Positions 16,693 through 26,378 of a DNA stretch of 64,000 bases are shown piece after piece. The stretch is from assembly GCA_029238175.1 (NCBI GenBank), contig JAQWGO010000050.1:1-64000 (forward strand), in the 5' to 3' direction. The position numbers and the translations under genes are program-made. A model generated the notes under the pieces. The model did no database searches. It worked only from the letters and a program-made list of their open reading frames with translations, and was not told the origin of the DNA. Numbering within the stretch: position 1 is the first letter of the stretch; the number at the start of each line of letters is the position of its first letter. This DNA comes from Henriciella sp. Lineage in GTDB: Bacteria; Pseudomonadota; Alphaproteobacteria; Caulobacterales; Hyphomonadaceae.

Positions 16693-19428
16693 TTAAGCTT
16701 TCTGCGCTGCCGCGCTGAGTGAGCCGTGGCAGTGTTTGTACTTCTTACCAGAGCCACATGGGCACGGCGCATTGCGAGGCGTGTTCGCCCAGGTGTCTTC
16801 AGCTTGCGCGGCCATGGAATGCGGGGCCTGTTCAGCGACATTCTGAGGCGTATTATCGCGTTCATTAATGCCCGTGTCAGGATCAAGGCTTGTCTCAAAA
16901 AATTGCTGCGCAGGACGCGGAGCAGGTTCAGGAGGCGCCTCTTGTAGTTGCACATTCATCAACCATTGCGTCACTTCAAGACGCATCTCTGACAGCATGT
17001 CGTAGAAGAGTTTGAAGGCTTCTTCTTTAAACTCGTTCAAAGGATCGCGCTGGCCGTACGAGCGCAGGTGGATCACTGAACGCAGCTGGTCGATTTGCTG
17101 AAGGTGGTGACGCCATTTGCCATCCAAGACCTGCAGCAAGATTTGCTTTTCGATCTGGCGGAACTGACCGTCCGCCGCCATAGAGACCTTGGTATTGTAA
17201 GCGGTCGCTGCGGCTTCGATAACGCGCTCTGCGATCTCAGCGTTTGCGACGCCTTCTTCACCAGCCCAATCAGCGATTGGTAGCTCCAAGCCAAGCATTT
17301 CAACACAGCGGGCGCGTAATCCTTCAACGTCCCACAGCTCAGCATGCGCTTTTTCGGGCATATGTTGCGCAACCATGCCTTCGATCATCTGCTCGCGCAT
17401 ATCCTCAATCTCATCGAGGACGCTTTCGGCGTGCATGAAGTCGATACGCTGCTCAAAGATCACTTTGCGCTGGTCATTGATGACGTCATCATATTTCAGG
17501 ACGTTTTTACGAATATCGAAGTTTCGCGCTTCGATTTTCTTTTGAGATGTCTCAATCGCCTTGTTCATCCAAGGGTGAGTGATGCCCTCATCCTCTTTAA
17601 TACCAAGGCCTTTCATGATCGAATTCAGACGCTCTGCTGCAAACACGCGCATGAGGTCATCTTCGACAGAGATAAAGAATTTCGAGCGACCCGGATCACC
17701 CTGACGACCGGTACGGCCGCGCAGCTGGTTATCGATCCGGCGGCTTTCGTGGCGCTCTGTGCCCAGAACATAGAGACCGCCCGCATCAAGGGCTTTTTTC
17801 TTAGCAACCTCAACTTCGGCTTTGACCTGGCTTTCGATGAGGCTGACTTCGCCTTCAGTCGGTTCAACACCTTTTTTAGCGACATGCGCCTCGATTGCCT
17901 TCTCAATAAGCATTTCGAGGTTGCCGCCGAGCTGAATATCAGTACCGCGACCCGCCATGTTCGTCGCCACTGTAATCGCGCCGGGGACGCCCGCATTGGC
18001 GACAATCTCAGCCTCTTGAGCGTGGTGACGCGCATTCAGAACGCGGTGCGGGATTTTCGCCGCAGTCAAATAGGTTGAAACAACTTCAGATTTTTCAATC
18101 GAAGCTGTACCTAGAAGCACAGGCTGCCCTTTGGCGCGAGCTTCGCGAACCTCTTCAACGATCTCTTTAAGCTTTGCAGACTGAAGGCGATAAACAACAT
18201 CGTCATCATCAATCCGCTGGATCGGCTTGTTGGTTGGCAGTTCAAACGTACCGAGGCTGTAAATGTCACCGAACTCTGCCGCTTCGGTCATGGCGGTACC
18301 CGTCATGCCGCCCAGTTTTTCGTACAGACGGAAATAATTCTGGAATGTGATCGAGGCCAGTGTCTGGTTTTCTGGCTTAATGTCGACGTCTTCCTTGGCT
18401 TCGATCGCTTGGTGCAAACCTTCAGAGAGACGGCGACCATCCATCATACGGCCCGTAAACTCGTCGATCAGCATGACTTCGCCATCTTTCACCACATAGT
18501 CTTTATCGCGGTGGAAAAGTTTGTGCGCTTTCAGCGCTTGGTTAGCGTGATGCACGATTGTGACGTTTGCAGGTTCCCAGAGAGAGCCCTCTAGAATGCC
18601 TTCGGAAGCCAGAAGGTCTTCCATTTTCTCTAGGCCTTCTTCGGTGAAGACAACCGACTTCATCTTTTCGTCAAGGTCTACATCTTCATCGCTTAGCATC
18701 GGGATGACGCGGTCGACTGTGCGGTAAAGCTCCGAACGGTCATCTGTTGGGCCTGAAATGATGAGCGGTGTACGGGCTTCATCGATCAGGATGGAGTCAA
18801 CTTCATCAACAATCGCAAAAGAATGTGACCGCTGAACCATCTGATCCAGCGAGTATTTCATATTATCGCGCAGATAGTCGAACCCATACTCATTGTTCGT
18901 GCCATACGTGATGTCAGCTTGATAAGCCGCGCGGCGCTCTGCATCGTCAATGCCTTGCTTGATGACACCCGTCGACATGCCGAGGAAGCCGTAAAGCTTG
19001 CCCATCCATGCCGCGTCACGTGCCGCAAGATAATCGTTCACGGTAACAACGTGCACGCCCTTACCCAAGAGCGCGTTCAAGTAGACCGGCAGTGTCGCCA
19101 CGAGGGTTTTACCCTCACCGGTGCGCATTTCGGCAATGGCACCATTGTGGAGGACCATGCCGCCGAGAAGTTGCACGTCGAAATGGCGCATGCCTAGCGA
19201 GCGTTTTGCGCCCTCGCGGACAACGGCAAAGGCTTCGTCCAGAATATCGTCTAGGGTCGCGCCATCAGCGAGGCGCTTCTTAAATTCCACTGTTTTCGCG
19301 CGAAGGGCGTCATCAGAGAGCGCCTCAATCATCGGTTCAAGAGTGTTTATTTTCTGAACGCGGCGCCGCAGGGGCTTTAACTGACGGTCATTGACGGAGC
19401 CAAAAATCTTTTGCGCAAAGGACAGCAT
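16693..19428 (-). CDS. secA: Preprotein translocase ATPase SecA
   Basis: Motor ATPase of the Sec export pathway, 911 residues. It starts [18 protein letters not shown] at ATG 19428; the track adds five residues from a GTG. Walker A appears as [14 protein letters not shown], Walker B and DEAD-like motif as [16 protein letters not shown], and the helicase motif VI region as [13 protein letters not shown]. The C terminus ends with the zinc-binding [13 protein letters not shown] used for SecB and lipid contact. It is divergent from the parvulin lipoprotein gene. Confidence 0.98.
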   Translation of the reverse strand: MLSFAQKIFGSVNDRQLKPLRRRVQKINTLEPMIEALSDDALRAKTVEFKKRLADGATLDDILDEAFAVVREGAKRSLGMRHFDVQLLGGMVLHNGAIAEMRTGEGKTLVATLPVYLNALLGKGVHVVTVNDYLAARDAAWMGKLYGFLGMSTGVIKQGIDDAERRAAYQADITYGTNNEYGFDYLRDNMKYSLDQMVQRSHSFAIVDEVDSILIDEARTPLIISGPTDDRSELYRTVDRVIPMLSDEDVDLDEKMKSVVFTEEGLEKMEDLLASEGILEGSLWEPANVTIVHHANQALKAHKLFHRDKDYVVKDGEVMLIDEFTGRMMDGRRLSEGLHQAIEAKEDVDIKPENQTLASITFQNYFRLYEKLGGMTGTAMTEAAEFGDIYSLGTFELPTNKPIQRIDDDDVVYRLQSAKLKEIVEEVREARAKGQPVLLGTASIEKSEVVSTYLTAAKIPHRVLNARHHAQEAEIVANAGVPGAITVATNMAGRGTDIQLGGNLEMLIEKAIEAHVAKKGVEPTEGEVSLIESQVKAEVEVAKKKALDAGGLYVLGTERHESRRIDNQLRGRTGRQGDPGRSKFFISVEDDLMRVFAAERLNSIMKGLGIKEDEGITHPWMNKAIETSQKKIEARNFDIRKNVLKYDDVINDQRKVIFEQRIDFMHAESVLDEIEDMREQMIEGMVAQHMPEKAHAELWDVEGLRARCVEMLGLELPIADWAGEEGVANAEIAERVIEAAATAYNTKVSMAADGQFRQIEKQILLQVLDGKWRHHLQQIDQLRSVIHLRSYGQRDPLNEFKEEAFKLFYDMLSEMRLEVTQWLMNVQLQEAPPEPAPRPAQQFFETSLDPDTGINERDNTPQNVAEQAPHSMAAQAEDTWANTPRNAPCPCGSGKKYKHCHGSLSAAAQKA

Positions 19429-19612
19429 TTGAGGGTACACCACTCACTTATTTTAAAGTCGAACGCCCCAGTAACCATAAAAGGCTTTCCAAGGTGTGCA
19501 CATCAGCAAAGACATGCAGACAACAACTAGCCTCTCGACCAGAACTCCAAGCGGACTTAAGAACGCCGCAATACAGTGTCAATTAGCAGTGTGCCTCAGA
19601 GGACCCTTTCAG

Positions 19613-20530
19613 ATGCAGTTTAAAAACCGCTCCCTTGGATTAATTCTAGCGTTCGGCATCAGCTTTGGCGGACTAGCAGCTTGTGACAATCAGACCAGCA
19701 CGCTGTCTAGCGCGCGGCAAGTTGATGCTGCGACAGCGGCTCTGGTCAACGGTGAGCCCATATATATTAGCGATGTTGAGCTTGAAGCCGTGGCGCAAGG
19801 ACTGATCAATCCAGGCGATGCTTTCGGGACGAGCCATCCCGATTTCCAGGGCGTCTTGGAACAGCTGGTCGACCAGAGATTGCTGGCGCAAGAAGCAGTC
19901 CGCAGAGGCTTGGATCAGGACTCTGCCGCGCGCCGCCGCCTCGAAGCAGGACGCGAGCGACTGCTGGGCAACATTCTTGTAGAGAGCCTTGTTGCAAACG
20001 AAGTGAATGAATCAGCGATCGACGAAATGTACGATGCGCAGGTCAAACTGCAGCAATTAGACGATGAAGTAAGACTGCGCCATATCCTCGTGGAGACCAA
20101 GGAGCAAATCGACGCCATTCTCAAAGAGGTGAATGGCGGCCGCGACTTCACCGAAGCTGCGTTTGAGTATTCTGATGATATTCGCACACGGATTGATGGG
20201 GGTGATTTTGGCTGGGTTGGTCCAAATGAAATGCCTGAACCTTTTCCATCGGTGATTGGCAATACCGAAACTGGATCAGTATCCGAACCGTTTGAAACGG
20301 ATCGTGGCTGGCACATTTTGCGCGTTGATGAGCGCCGGACCAAACCGCCAAAAACCAAAGAAGAAATGCGTCCTGAAATAGTAACCTTCCTGACTTTCAC
20401 GCAGATCAGTGATGTTTTGCGCGACTTGAGGACAACGGCTGATATTCGCCAGCGTGAACCGGTGACGCGGCCACCTGAAGCAGTTGATGAGACATCGGCA
20501 GACACACCAGTTGAGACTGAATCAGAATGA
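19613..20530 (+). CDS. Parvulin-type peptidyl-prolyl isomerase lipoprotein
   Basis: Envelope folding factor of 305 residues. ATG 19613 is chosen because AGAGGA lies upstream and the protein then begins with a lipoprotein signal ending GGLAAC (lipobox LAAC). The rotamase domain begins at RLRHILVETKEQ and has the typical GGDFGWVG and GWHILRVDERR segments, like SurA and PrsA. It should help fold exported proteins from the membrane surface. It overlaps argJ by ATGA. Being divergent from secA fits a role after export. Confidence 0.9.
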   Translation: MQFKNRSLGLILAFGISFGGLAACDNQTSTLSSARQVDAATAALVNGEPIYISDVELEAVAQGLINPGDAFGTSHPDFQGVLEQLVDQRLLAQEAVRRGLDQDSAARRRLEAGRERLLGNILVESLVANEVNESAIDEMYDAQVKLQQLDDEVRLRHILVETKEQIDAILKEVNGGRDFTEAAFEYSDDIRTRIDGGDFGWVGPNEMPEPFPSVIGNTETGSVSEPFETDRGWHILRVDERRTKPPKTKEEMRPEIVTFLTFTQISDVLRDLRTTADIRQREPVTRPPEAVDETSADTPVETESE

Positions 20531-21777
20531 ACTTGAAGTCTTCGCCTTTTGCGCCGGAAAGATTTCCTGATCTGCCAAACATTGCCGGCGTGCGCGCGGC
20601 CACAGCGTCACGCGGGTTTTATGCAGGGCGCGGGCTGGAGCGTGACGACGTGTTCCTATTCGCGTTCGACGAAGGCACGACGTGTGCAGGTGTTTTCACG
20701 ATGTCTGCGACGGCTTCCGCTGACGTTCGCTGGTGCCGTGAGGCATTGGATGCTGGGAACGGGTATGCGCGTGGACTAGTTGCGAATGCAGGAAACTCAA
20801 ATGCCTTTACGGGGGCGAAGGGCGTTCTAAAAAATGATGCCACGCTAGCCGCGATGGTCAAAGCGCTGGGGGCAAAGAAGGAAGAGTGCTTTCTAGCCGC
20901 GACGGGCGTGATTGGCGAACCTCTACCCGATCCAAACTATGTCGGCAGTGCGGTATCCGGCATGGCCAGCAACTTATCAGCGCCTGATTGGCACGCTTGC
21001 GCCAAAGCGTTCATGACGACCGATACGTTCCCGAAGGGCGCAGCGTCTAGCTGCACGATTGATGGCAAACAGATTAGTTTGTCAGGGCTAGCCAAAGGGT
21101 CGGGCATGATTGCGCCAAATATGGCGACGATGCTGTCTTATGTCTTCACGGATATGGCGATTGCGCCTGATATTCTGGACCAAGTCTTGCGCCAGTCCTG
21201 CAATGCCAGCTTTAATTCGATTTCAGTGGATAGCGACACATCGACATCTGATACGCTGATGGTATTTGCGACCGGGGCGTCCGGCATTGCACCCGTTACC
21301 AATATTGATGACCCGCGCCTTGAACCCTTCCGTGTGGCCTTACATGAGATCTGCCTCGAACTCGCGCTTCAAGTCGTCAAAGATGGTGAAGGCGCGACCA
21401 AGTTCGTCACAATTCACCTTGACGGGGCTGAAACGGACGCGTCAGCCCGCATCATGGCGGCTGATATTGCGAATAGTCCGCTGGTTAAAACGGCGCTGGC
21501 TGCGAATGACGCAAACTGGGGACGCGTGGTTATGGCTGTCGGAAAATCAGGGGAACCGATTGATTTGAACCAGTTAAGTATCTGGTTTGGCGACGTGCAA
21601 GTTGCCGAAGCTGGCGGGCGCTCGGATTCATATGATGAAACCTTGGCCAGTGCAGAATGCGAAAAAGCGGAAATCACGATCCGCATTCGGGTTGGGTCAG
21701 GCTCCGGACGTTCGACAATTTACACTTGCGACCTAACCCACGCCTATGTCGACATTAATGGAGCTTATCGCACGTGA
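20527..21777 (+). CDS. argJ: Bifunctional ornithine acetyltransferase / N-acetylglutamate synthase
   Basis: Arginine synthesis enzyme of 416 residues that recycles the acetyl group from acetylornithine to glutamate. The self-cleavage site, where a conserved Thr becomes the catalytic N terminus, lies in GMIAPNMATMLSYVFTD; the later SFNSISVDSDTSTSDT and NDANWGRVVMAVG blocks are diagnostic. Start ATG overlaps the lipoprotein stop, and its own end overlaps the mutT start as GTGA, so the three genes are one operon. Confidence 0.97.
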   Translation: MNLKSSPFAPERFPDLPNIAGVRAATASRGFYAGRGLERDDVFLFAFDEGTTCAGVFTMSATASADVRWCREALDAGNGYARGLVANAGNSNAFTGAKGVLKNDATLAAMVKALGAKKEECFLAATGVIGEPLPDPNYVGSAVSGMASNLSAPDWHACAKAFMTTDTFPKGAASSCTIDGKQISLSGLAKGSGMIAPNMATMLSYVFTDMAIAPDILDQVLRQSCNASFNSISVDSDTSTSDTLMVFATGASGIAPVTNIDDPRLEPFRVALHEICLELALQVVKDGEGATKFVTIHLDGAETDASARIMAADIANSPLVKTALAANDANWGRVVMAVGKSGEPIDLNQLSIWFGDVQVAEAGGRSDSYDETLASAECEKAEITIRIRVGSGSGRSTIYTCDLTHAYVDINGAYRT

Positions 21778-22208
21778 AAATTGTCTATGTCGTTGCTGCC
21801 GCGCTGATTAACAAGGACGGATTAATCATGCTGGCTCAGCGCCCTGAGGGTAAATCCATGGCTGGACTATGGGAATTTCCGGGTGGGAAAATCGAAGAGA
21901 ATGAGACGCCTGAACAAGCGCTCGCACGTGAACTCGAAGAAGAATTGCGCATCCAAGTCGACCCTACGGCCTTGGAACCAATTACATTTGCCAGTCATTC
22001 TTACGAAGATTTTCACCTTTTGATGCCACTTTATGCTCTGAAAACATGGCAAGGCTCACCAGAACCTGCCGAAGGACAAACGCTAGACTGGGTCGCGCCG
22101 CAAGATTTGCGTCGCTATCCGGCCCCTGCTGCGGACGTCCCTCTGTTTGATTTTCTGGTGCAGTATTACGAGGGCATGGGCAATGCGGAAGTTGTGGGTA
22201 CATCTTAA
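21774..22208 (+). CDS. mutT: MutT-type Nudix hydrolase (8-oxo-dGTP diphosphatase)
   Basis: A 144-residue Nudix hydrolase starting with GTG that overlaps the argJ stop. The Nudix box reads GGKIEENETPEQALARELEEEL, matching GX5EX7REUXEEXGU closely. The preceding QRPEGKSMAGLWEFP is typical of MutT, which removes 8-oxo-dGTP from the nucleotide pool. Its last 26 bases overlap the next gene in another frame. Confidence 0.92.
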   Translation: MKIVYVVAAALINKDGLIMLAQRPEGKSMAGLWEFPGGKIEENETPEQALARELEEELRIQVDPTALEPITFASHSYEDFHLLMPLYALKTWQGSPEPAEGQTLDWVAPQDLRRYPAPAADVPLFDFLVQYYEGMGNAEVVGTS

Positions 22209-22380
22209 GCGATTTCAGTTCGATCGCAAAGGCGCGACCGCAATTGAGTACGGCTTGATTATGGCCCTGATGACGTTGGCCCTTATCGGCGCACTCGCTT
22301 CGACCGGCAAAAGCACCGGCGAAAAATGGGACAATGTTGCTGAAAAAGTCGGCACCAGCATGGAAGACGCCGGTACTTAA
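22183..22380 (+). CDS. Flp/Fap-type pilin, orphan
   Basis: A 65-residue protein with the Flp prepilin signature: basic leader, then RKGATAIEYGLIMALM and a hydrophobic helix. Flp prepilins are cut by a CpaA/TadV peptidase after the Gly of GATAIEYGL, giving a very short mature pilin of about 46 residues here. ATG 22183 with GAGGG eight bases upstream is inside the end of mutT. No tad/cpa assembly gene is in the window, so the secretion machine must be elsewhere. The position as last gene of an argJ-mutT operon is unexpected. Confidence 0.8.
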   Translation: MRKLWVHLKRFQFDRKGATAIEYGLIMALMTLALIGALASTGKSTGEKWDNVAEKVGTSMEDAGT

Positions 22381-22442
22381 GCAAGGTCTCGACTTGACCA
22401 AAGCTTCGGATTAGCCACCCTCCTTGATCTCAGGAGGATGCC

Positions 22443-23612
22443 ATGTCCGAACCCGTTCCATTTAAGATTGATATCTCACAGACAAGGCTTGAGAGCCTGC
22501 GTTCGCGCGTGAAGGCTTATAAGTGGTTCGATGCGCCTGCTGGCGTGAGCGATTGGCAGCTCGGCATGTCGACACCCGTTTTAAAAGACCTGCAAAAGTA
22601 CTGGCTAGAGCGCTATGACTGGCGCGCCGAGGAAGCAAAACTAAACGAGTATCCGCAATATATCGCCGAGGTCGATGGCTTGGATATCCACTTCATCCAC
22701 GTCATTGGTGAAGCAGAAGGTAAGCGGCCACTGTTGCTAACGCATGGCTGGCCCGGTTCTATATTTGAGTTTTATGATGCGATTGGCCCCCTCGCATTTC
22801 CGAGCCAATATGGCGGGAAATCTGAAGATGCGTTCGACCTGATCATACCATCCCTGCCGGGTTACGGGTTTTCTGGAAAGCCCAAATCCCCGCTTGGGCA
22901 GCGCGCGACGGCGAAGCTTTGGAATACGCTGATGCAGGATGTGCTGGGCTATGAAACTTATCTGGCCCAAGGCGGTGATTGGGGCGGGATGGTCACGTCT
23001 TGGCTCGGCTTTGATCACGGCGCGCATGACGGCAAAGGCGGTTGCGAAGCCATTCACCTAAACATGATTGGTCTTCGCCCGACCCCGGCAACGCCGCAGA
23101 ATGATGCAGAATTGAAATGGCTACAGAACACGCAAGTTGGGATGCAGATGGAAGGCAGCTATTTCATGCAGCAAGCCACCAAGCCGCAAACGCTTGCTAT
23201 GTCACTGATGGACAGTCCGATGGGGACTGCGGCTTGGATATTGGAGAAATTCCACGGCTGGTCAGACCTTGAGGGTGATGACCTCTACAGCGTTTATACG
23301 CGTGACCAATTGATCACCAATATCATGATCTATCTGATCAACGACGCGATCGCGACGTCGGTTTGGTACTATGCCGCCTTTATGGGCGAAGGTGGTGCGA
23401 GCCTACCAGAAGGTGAACGCTGTGAGACACCAACCGGGTTTGCGAACTTTCCGGGCGAGAAGCTATATGCACCCCCGCCGCGGAGCTGGTGTGATCGCGC
23501 TTATAATATCAATCATTGGTCAGATATGCCCAAGGGCGGGCATTTTGCCGCGATGGAAGTGCCGGAATTGTTCGTCTCAGACGTTCGAAAATGGGCGCGC
23601 AGCTTAGGCTAG
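22443..23612 (+). CDS. Epoxide hydrolase (EHN-domain alpha/beta hydrolase)
   Basis: A 389-residue protein with an N-terminal epoxide-hydrolase domain (FKIDISQTRLESLRSRV...) and an alpha/beta hydrolase core. The oxyanion motif is HGWPGS near residue 102, the nucleophile Asp is in GGDWGG near 181, and the catalytic His is in KGGHFAAME near the C terminus. It opens epoxides to diols by water addition, as for juvenile-hormone-type and limonene-type substrates, but the natural substrate is unknown. AGGAGG precedes ATG 22443. Its stop overlaps that of the ABC1 gene by nine bases. Confidence 0.93.
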   Translation: MSEPVPFKIDISQTRLESLRSRVKAYKWFDAPAGVSDWQLGMSTPVLKDLQKYWLERYDWRAEEAKLNEYPQYIAEVDGLDIHFIHVIGEAEGKRPLLLTHGWPGSIFEFYDAIGPLAFPSQYGGKSEDAFDLIIPSLPGYGFSGKPKSPLGQRATAKLWNTLMQDVLGYETYLAQGGDWGGMVTSWLGFDHGAHDGKGGCEAIHLNMIGLRPTPATPQNDAELKWLQNTQVGMQMEGSYFMQQATKPQTLAMSLMDSPMGTAAWILEKFHGWSDLEGDDLYSVYTRDQLITNIMIYLINDAIATSVWYYAAFMGEGGASLPEGERCETPTGFANFPGEKLYAPPPRSWCDRAYNINHWSDMPKGGHFAAMEVPELFVSDVRKWARSLG

Positions 23613-24965
23613 GCCGACAGTTTTGAGCGCAGCTTGTTGGCGGGCGGCAAGTTTAACTTCGTCAAAGCCTTCAAGGCTTTCCTCAAACAATTGGTGATAA
23701 TTCAGCTCTGCGCCAAGCCGCAAGTAAGCTGCGCCTAGGCCGATGGCAGCACGGTCCATGAAAACGAACTCTCGCGGGATTGTCACAGGGCCTTTTTCTT
23801 TAAGCAATTTGCGGACAGCGAAAGCTTCTTTCCGGCCATATTCACCCGGCTTGATCCCATCTGCGACTGATCGCACCCGGTTATCCAATAGCGGACCATA
23901 GATAAACTTCGCCCAGATATTCAGAACCTCTGCCAGCTCTTTTGTCAGACCTTTGAAACCCCACTTTTCATAGGCGGCATAAGCAGCATCAAAGTCATCG
24001 TTTAGGGTGGCGCGATAAAGATCGACCACGCCAGCAACAAAGCTTGGCGGGAATATCCGGATACAGCCAAAATCGAGCAGGTTGAGGCCTTGCCCCCCCT
24101 TCGTGACTTGATAATTGCCCAGGTGCGGGTCGCCGTGAATGACCGCCGATCCGGTGAACGGTTTCCACCACGTCCAGAACAGATTTCGGGCAATCGTATT
24201 GCGGACCTCTTGCGGCGCATCTTCGTAAGCGCTCAGGTTTTCACCATTCACCCATGTCATGGTCAGCAAACGATCCGTACACAGCTCGGCGACCGGCTCT
24301 GGCAGGCTTACAAAGTCAGCGTCTTTCAGCATATGGGCGTAGAGCGCCATGTGTTTGGCTTCGCGTTCATAATCTAACTCTTCGCGCAGACGATCAGTAA
24401 TCTCGCCAACCATCTCTGACGGGTCAATTGAGCCATCAAGGCGCTTGAACAGGCCCAGCATGGTTTTTAGCTGACCGACGTCGCTTTCCACCGCAGACGA
24501 CATGTCTGGATATTGCAGCTTGCAGGCGACCTCTCGGCCATCGGGCAACGTTGCCTTATGCACTTGACCTAGGCTTGCAGCATGGGCGGCTTCTTTGCCA
24601 AACGCAGTGAACTTGCTTTGCCAATCAGCGCCAAGTTCAGCGCGCATGCGCCGGCGCACGAAAGGCCACCCCATTGCCGGGGCTTGGGCTTGGAGCTGGC
24701 TAAGTTCTTCGGCATATTCAGGCGGCAAAAAGTCTGGAATGGTCGACACCATCTGCGCAACTTTCATCAACGGACCTTTGGATTTACCCAATGCCGCCGC
24801 GAGTGATTTGGCGATCCGCTCATCGCCTTTGTCACCGCCGAACAGAGAATTCGCGGCAAAGCTGAGCCCTGCCCCAGATAGGTTTGTACCAACTTTCACC
24901 GTCCGCCCGATACGGGCTGTCAGGCGATTGCGTTCCGGGTCATCTGTCTCTGGCGTATCCGACAT
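23604..24965 (-). CDS. ABC1/UbiB (AarF) family atypical kinase
   Basis: A 453-residue ABC1-family protein. The family motif KxGQ reads KVAQ here (GPLMKVAQMVST), the Ala-rich loop AAHAASLGQVHKA replaces the kinase P-loop, and the ATP-binding Lys is in VACKLQYP. The catalytic-loop region IHGDPHLGNYQ and metal-binding LLDFGCIR follow. UbiB members support ubiquinone synthesis or lipid handling; others have no assigned role. The Gln of KxGQ is kept but the Gly is Ala, a mild departure. No membrane anchor is visible at the C terminus. Confidence 0.88.
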   Translation of the reverse strand: MSDTPETDDPERNRLTARIGRTVKVGTNLSGAGLSFAANSLFGGDKGDERIAKSLAAALGKSKGPLMKVAQMVSTIPDFLPPEYAEELSQLQAQAPAMGWPFVRRRMRAELGADWQSKFTAFGKEAAHAASLGQVHKATLPDGREVACKLQYPDMSSAVESDVGQLKTMLGLFKRLDGSIDPSEMVGEITDRLREELDYEREAKHMALYAHMLKDADFVSLPEPVAELCTDRLLTMTWVNGENLSAYEDAPQEVRNTIARNLFWTWWKPFTGSAVIHGDPHLGNYQVTKGGQGLNLLDFGCIRIFPPSFVAGVVDLYRATLNDDFDAAYAAYEKWGFKGLTKELAEVLNIWAKFIYGPLLDNRVRSVADGIKPGEYGRKEAFAVRKLLKEKGPVTIPREFVFMDRAAIGLGAAYLRLGAELNYHQLFEESLEGFDEVKLAARQQAALKTVGLA

Positions 24966-25042
24966 TATCTGCGCTTCCGATGCTCATGGTAGACTTAGGT
25001 TTAATGCCCCTCAAAACTAGACGCTTCGGTGTCGCAGGACAT

Positions 25043-26278
25043 TTACGTTGCAGCATCATCTCGAATACCAGAGCTCATATCTTGGACTTTGCGAAGGTCA
25101 GGAAACAAAACCGCCCATAATGCGGTAACGCCAATCGCCACGTAGCCGCCTGCAACAACTGTGAACACTGTGCCCCAACGCGCCGCCATAAACCCAGCGC
25201 GGGCCTCACCTATCTGATTGGAGGCGCCGATAAAAATTGAGTTTACGGCATTCACGCGCCCGCGCACACCATCCGGCGTCCAAAGCTGGATCAATGTTTC
25301 ACGTACATAGACAGAAATCATGTCGAATGCCCCGATCAAGACGAGTGCTAAGACCGACAGCCAGACCAATTGGGAATACCCGAACACGACATGCATAACG
25401 CCAAACAGCGCCGTAAACACAAACAGGATCAAACCCGCATGTTTTTTTACTTCAAACGAGGTGATAACCAAAACCATCAGCATGGCCCCGATCCCCGGAG
25501 CGGCCCGCAGAACGCCGTATCCAAACTCACCAATCTCAAGAACATCTTTGGCGTAGACTGGCAGCAGCGCGACGGCGCCGCCAAGCAATACGGCGAACAG
25601 GTCTAGAGACATCGCCCCAAGGACGATCTTGGTCTTCCAAACATAGCTAAACCCGCTGAGCAGAGTTGTAAGCGTTGTGCGTGACGTATCCCGCGCCTGT
25701 TCTGGCTTTGGAATTGTAAAAATCAGAACGGCCGTACAGAGCGAAACAATCGCCGCCACACCGTATGCCACATTGATGGAAACAGCCGTTAAAGCTCCGC
25801 CGATTGCAGGGCCGAGAATCGTCGCCATCTGCCACGAAGATGCATTCCAACTTACAGCGTTCGGAAAATCCTCTCGCGGTACGATATTCACCACCAGTGA
25901 GTTTACCGACGGCGAATAAAAAGCCCGCGCGATACCCATAATCGTCACGACAGTCAGAACGAACAAAACACTAAACTGACCTAAAGCCGTCATCGCTAAT
26001 AGGGTCAGGCCGCAACTCATCTGAAGGAAGATGGAGACGCCCATAATGACACGGCGTCCAAGCTTATCAGCCGCCAGTCCGGTGACGAGAACCAACAGCA
26101 ATGAGGGTAAAAACTGCACGAGCCCAATCCAGCCAAGATAGAGCGGGTTTCCTGTCTCTGCATAGATCTGCCATGCCACAGTTACCGACAGGATGTTTCC
26201 TGCGAGGGCCGCCCCGAACCGCGACACGAAATAGCGCTGGTAGGACACATGTTTGAAGGCTGCAAAACGGCCTGACAT
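25043..26278 (-). CDS. Major facilitator superfamily transporter
   Basis: Twelve-helix inner-membrane transporter of about 411 residues. The loop 2-3 signature is present as GLAADKLGRRV, and the order of hydrophobic segments fits the MFS_3/enterobactin-exporter-like branch. I start it at ATG 26278, because GGGAG lies eight bases before it; the track's GTG at 26287 sits too close to that site. The substrate is not predictable. It is divergent from uvrD across about 100 bases. Confidence 0.88.
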   Translation of the reverse strand: MSGRFAAFKHVSYQRYFVSRFGAALAGNILSVTVAWQIYAETGNPLYLGWIGLVQFLPSLLLVLVTGLAADKLGRRVIMGVSIFLQMSCGLTLLAMTALGQFSVLFVLTVVTIMGIARAFYSPSVNSLVVNIVPREDFPNAVSWNASSWQMATILGPAIGGALTAVSINVAYGVAAIVSLCTAVLIFTIPKPEQARDTSRTTLTTLLSGFSYVWKTKIVLGAMSLDLFAVLLGGAVALLPVYAKDVLEIGEFGYGVLRAAPGIGAMLMVLVITSFEVKKHAGLILFVFTALFGVMHVVFGYSQLVWLSVLALVLIGAFDMISVYVRETLIQLWTPDGVRGRVNAVNSIFIGASNQIGEARAGFMAARWGTVFTVVAGGYVAIGVTALWAVLFPDLRKVQDMSSGIRDDAAT

Positions 26279-26378
26279 GTCATTCACTCCCGGTTTCAGA
26301 ATAGGGCTGGGCTTTATGCCTCAAACGGATGCCAGTCTACCCCTGCCCTTTTTTGCGCGTTCCCCCTATATTCCCCTA

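Noticed and set aside
17344-18078. A 244-residue ORF on the + strand inside secA
   Set aside because: It is antisense to a perfectly conserved secA and has no family motif; a shadow frame.
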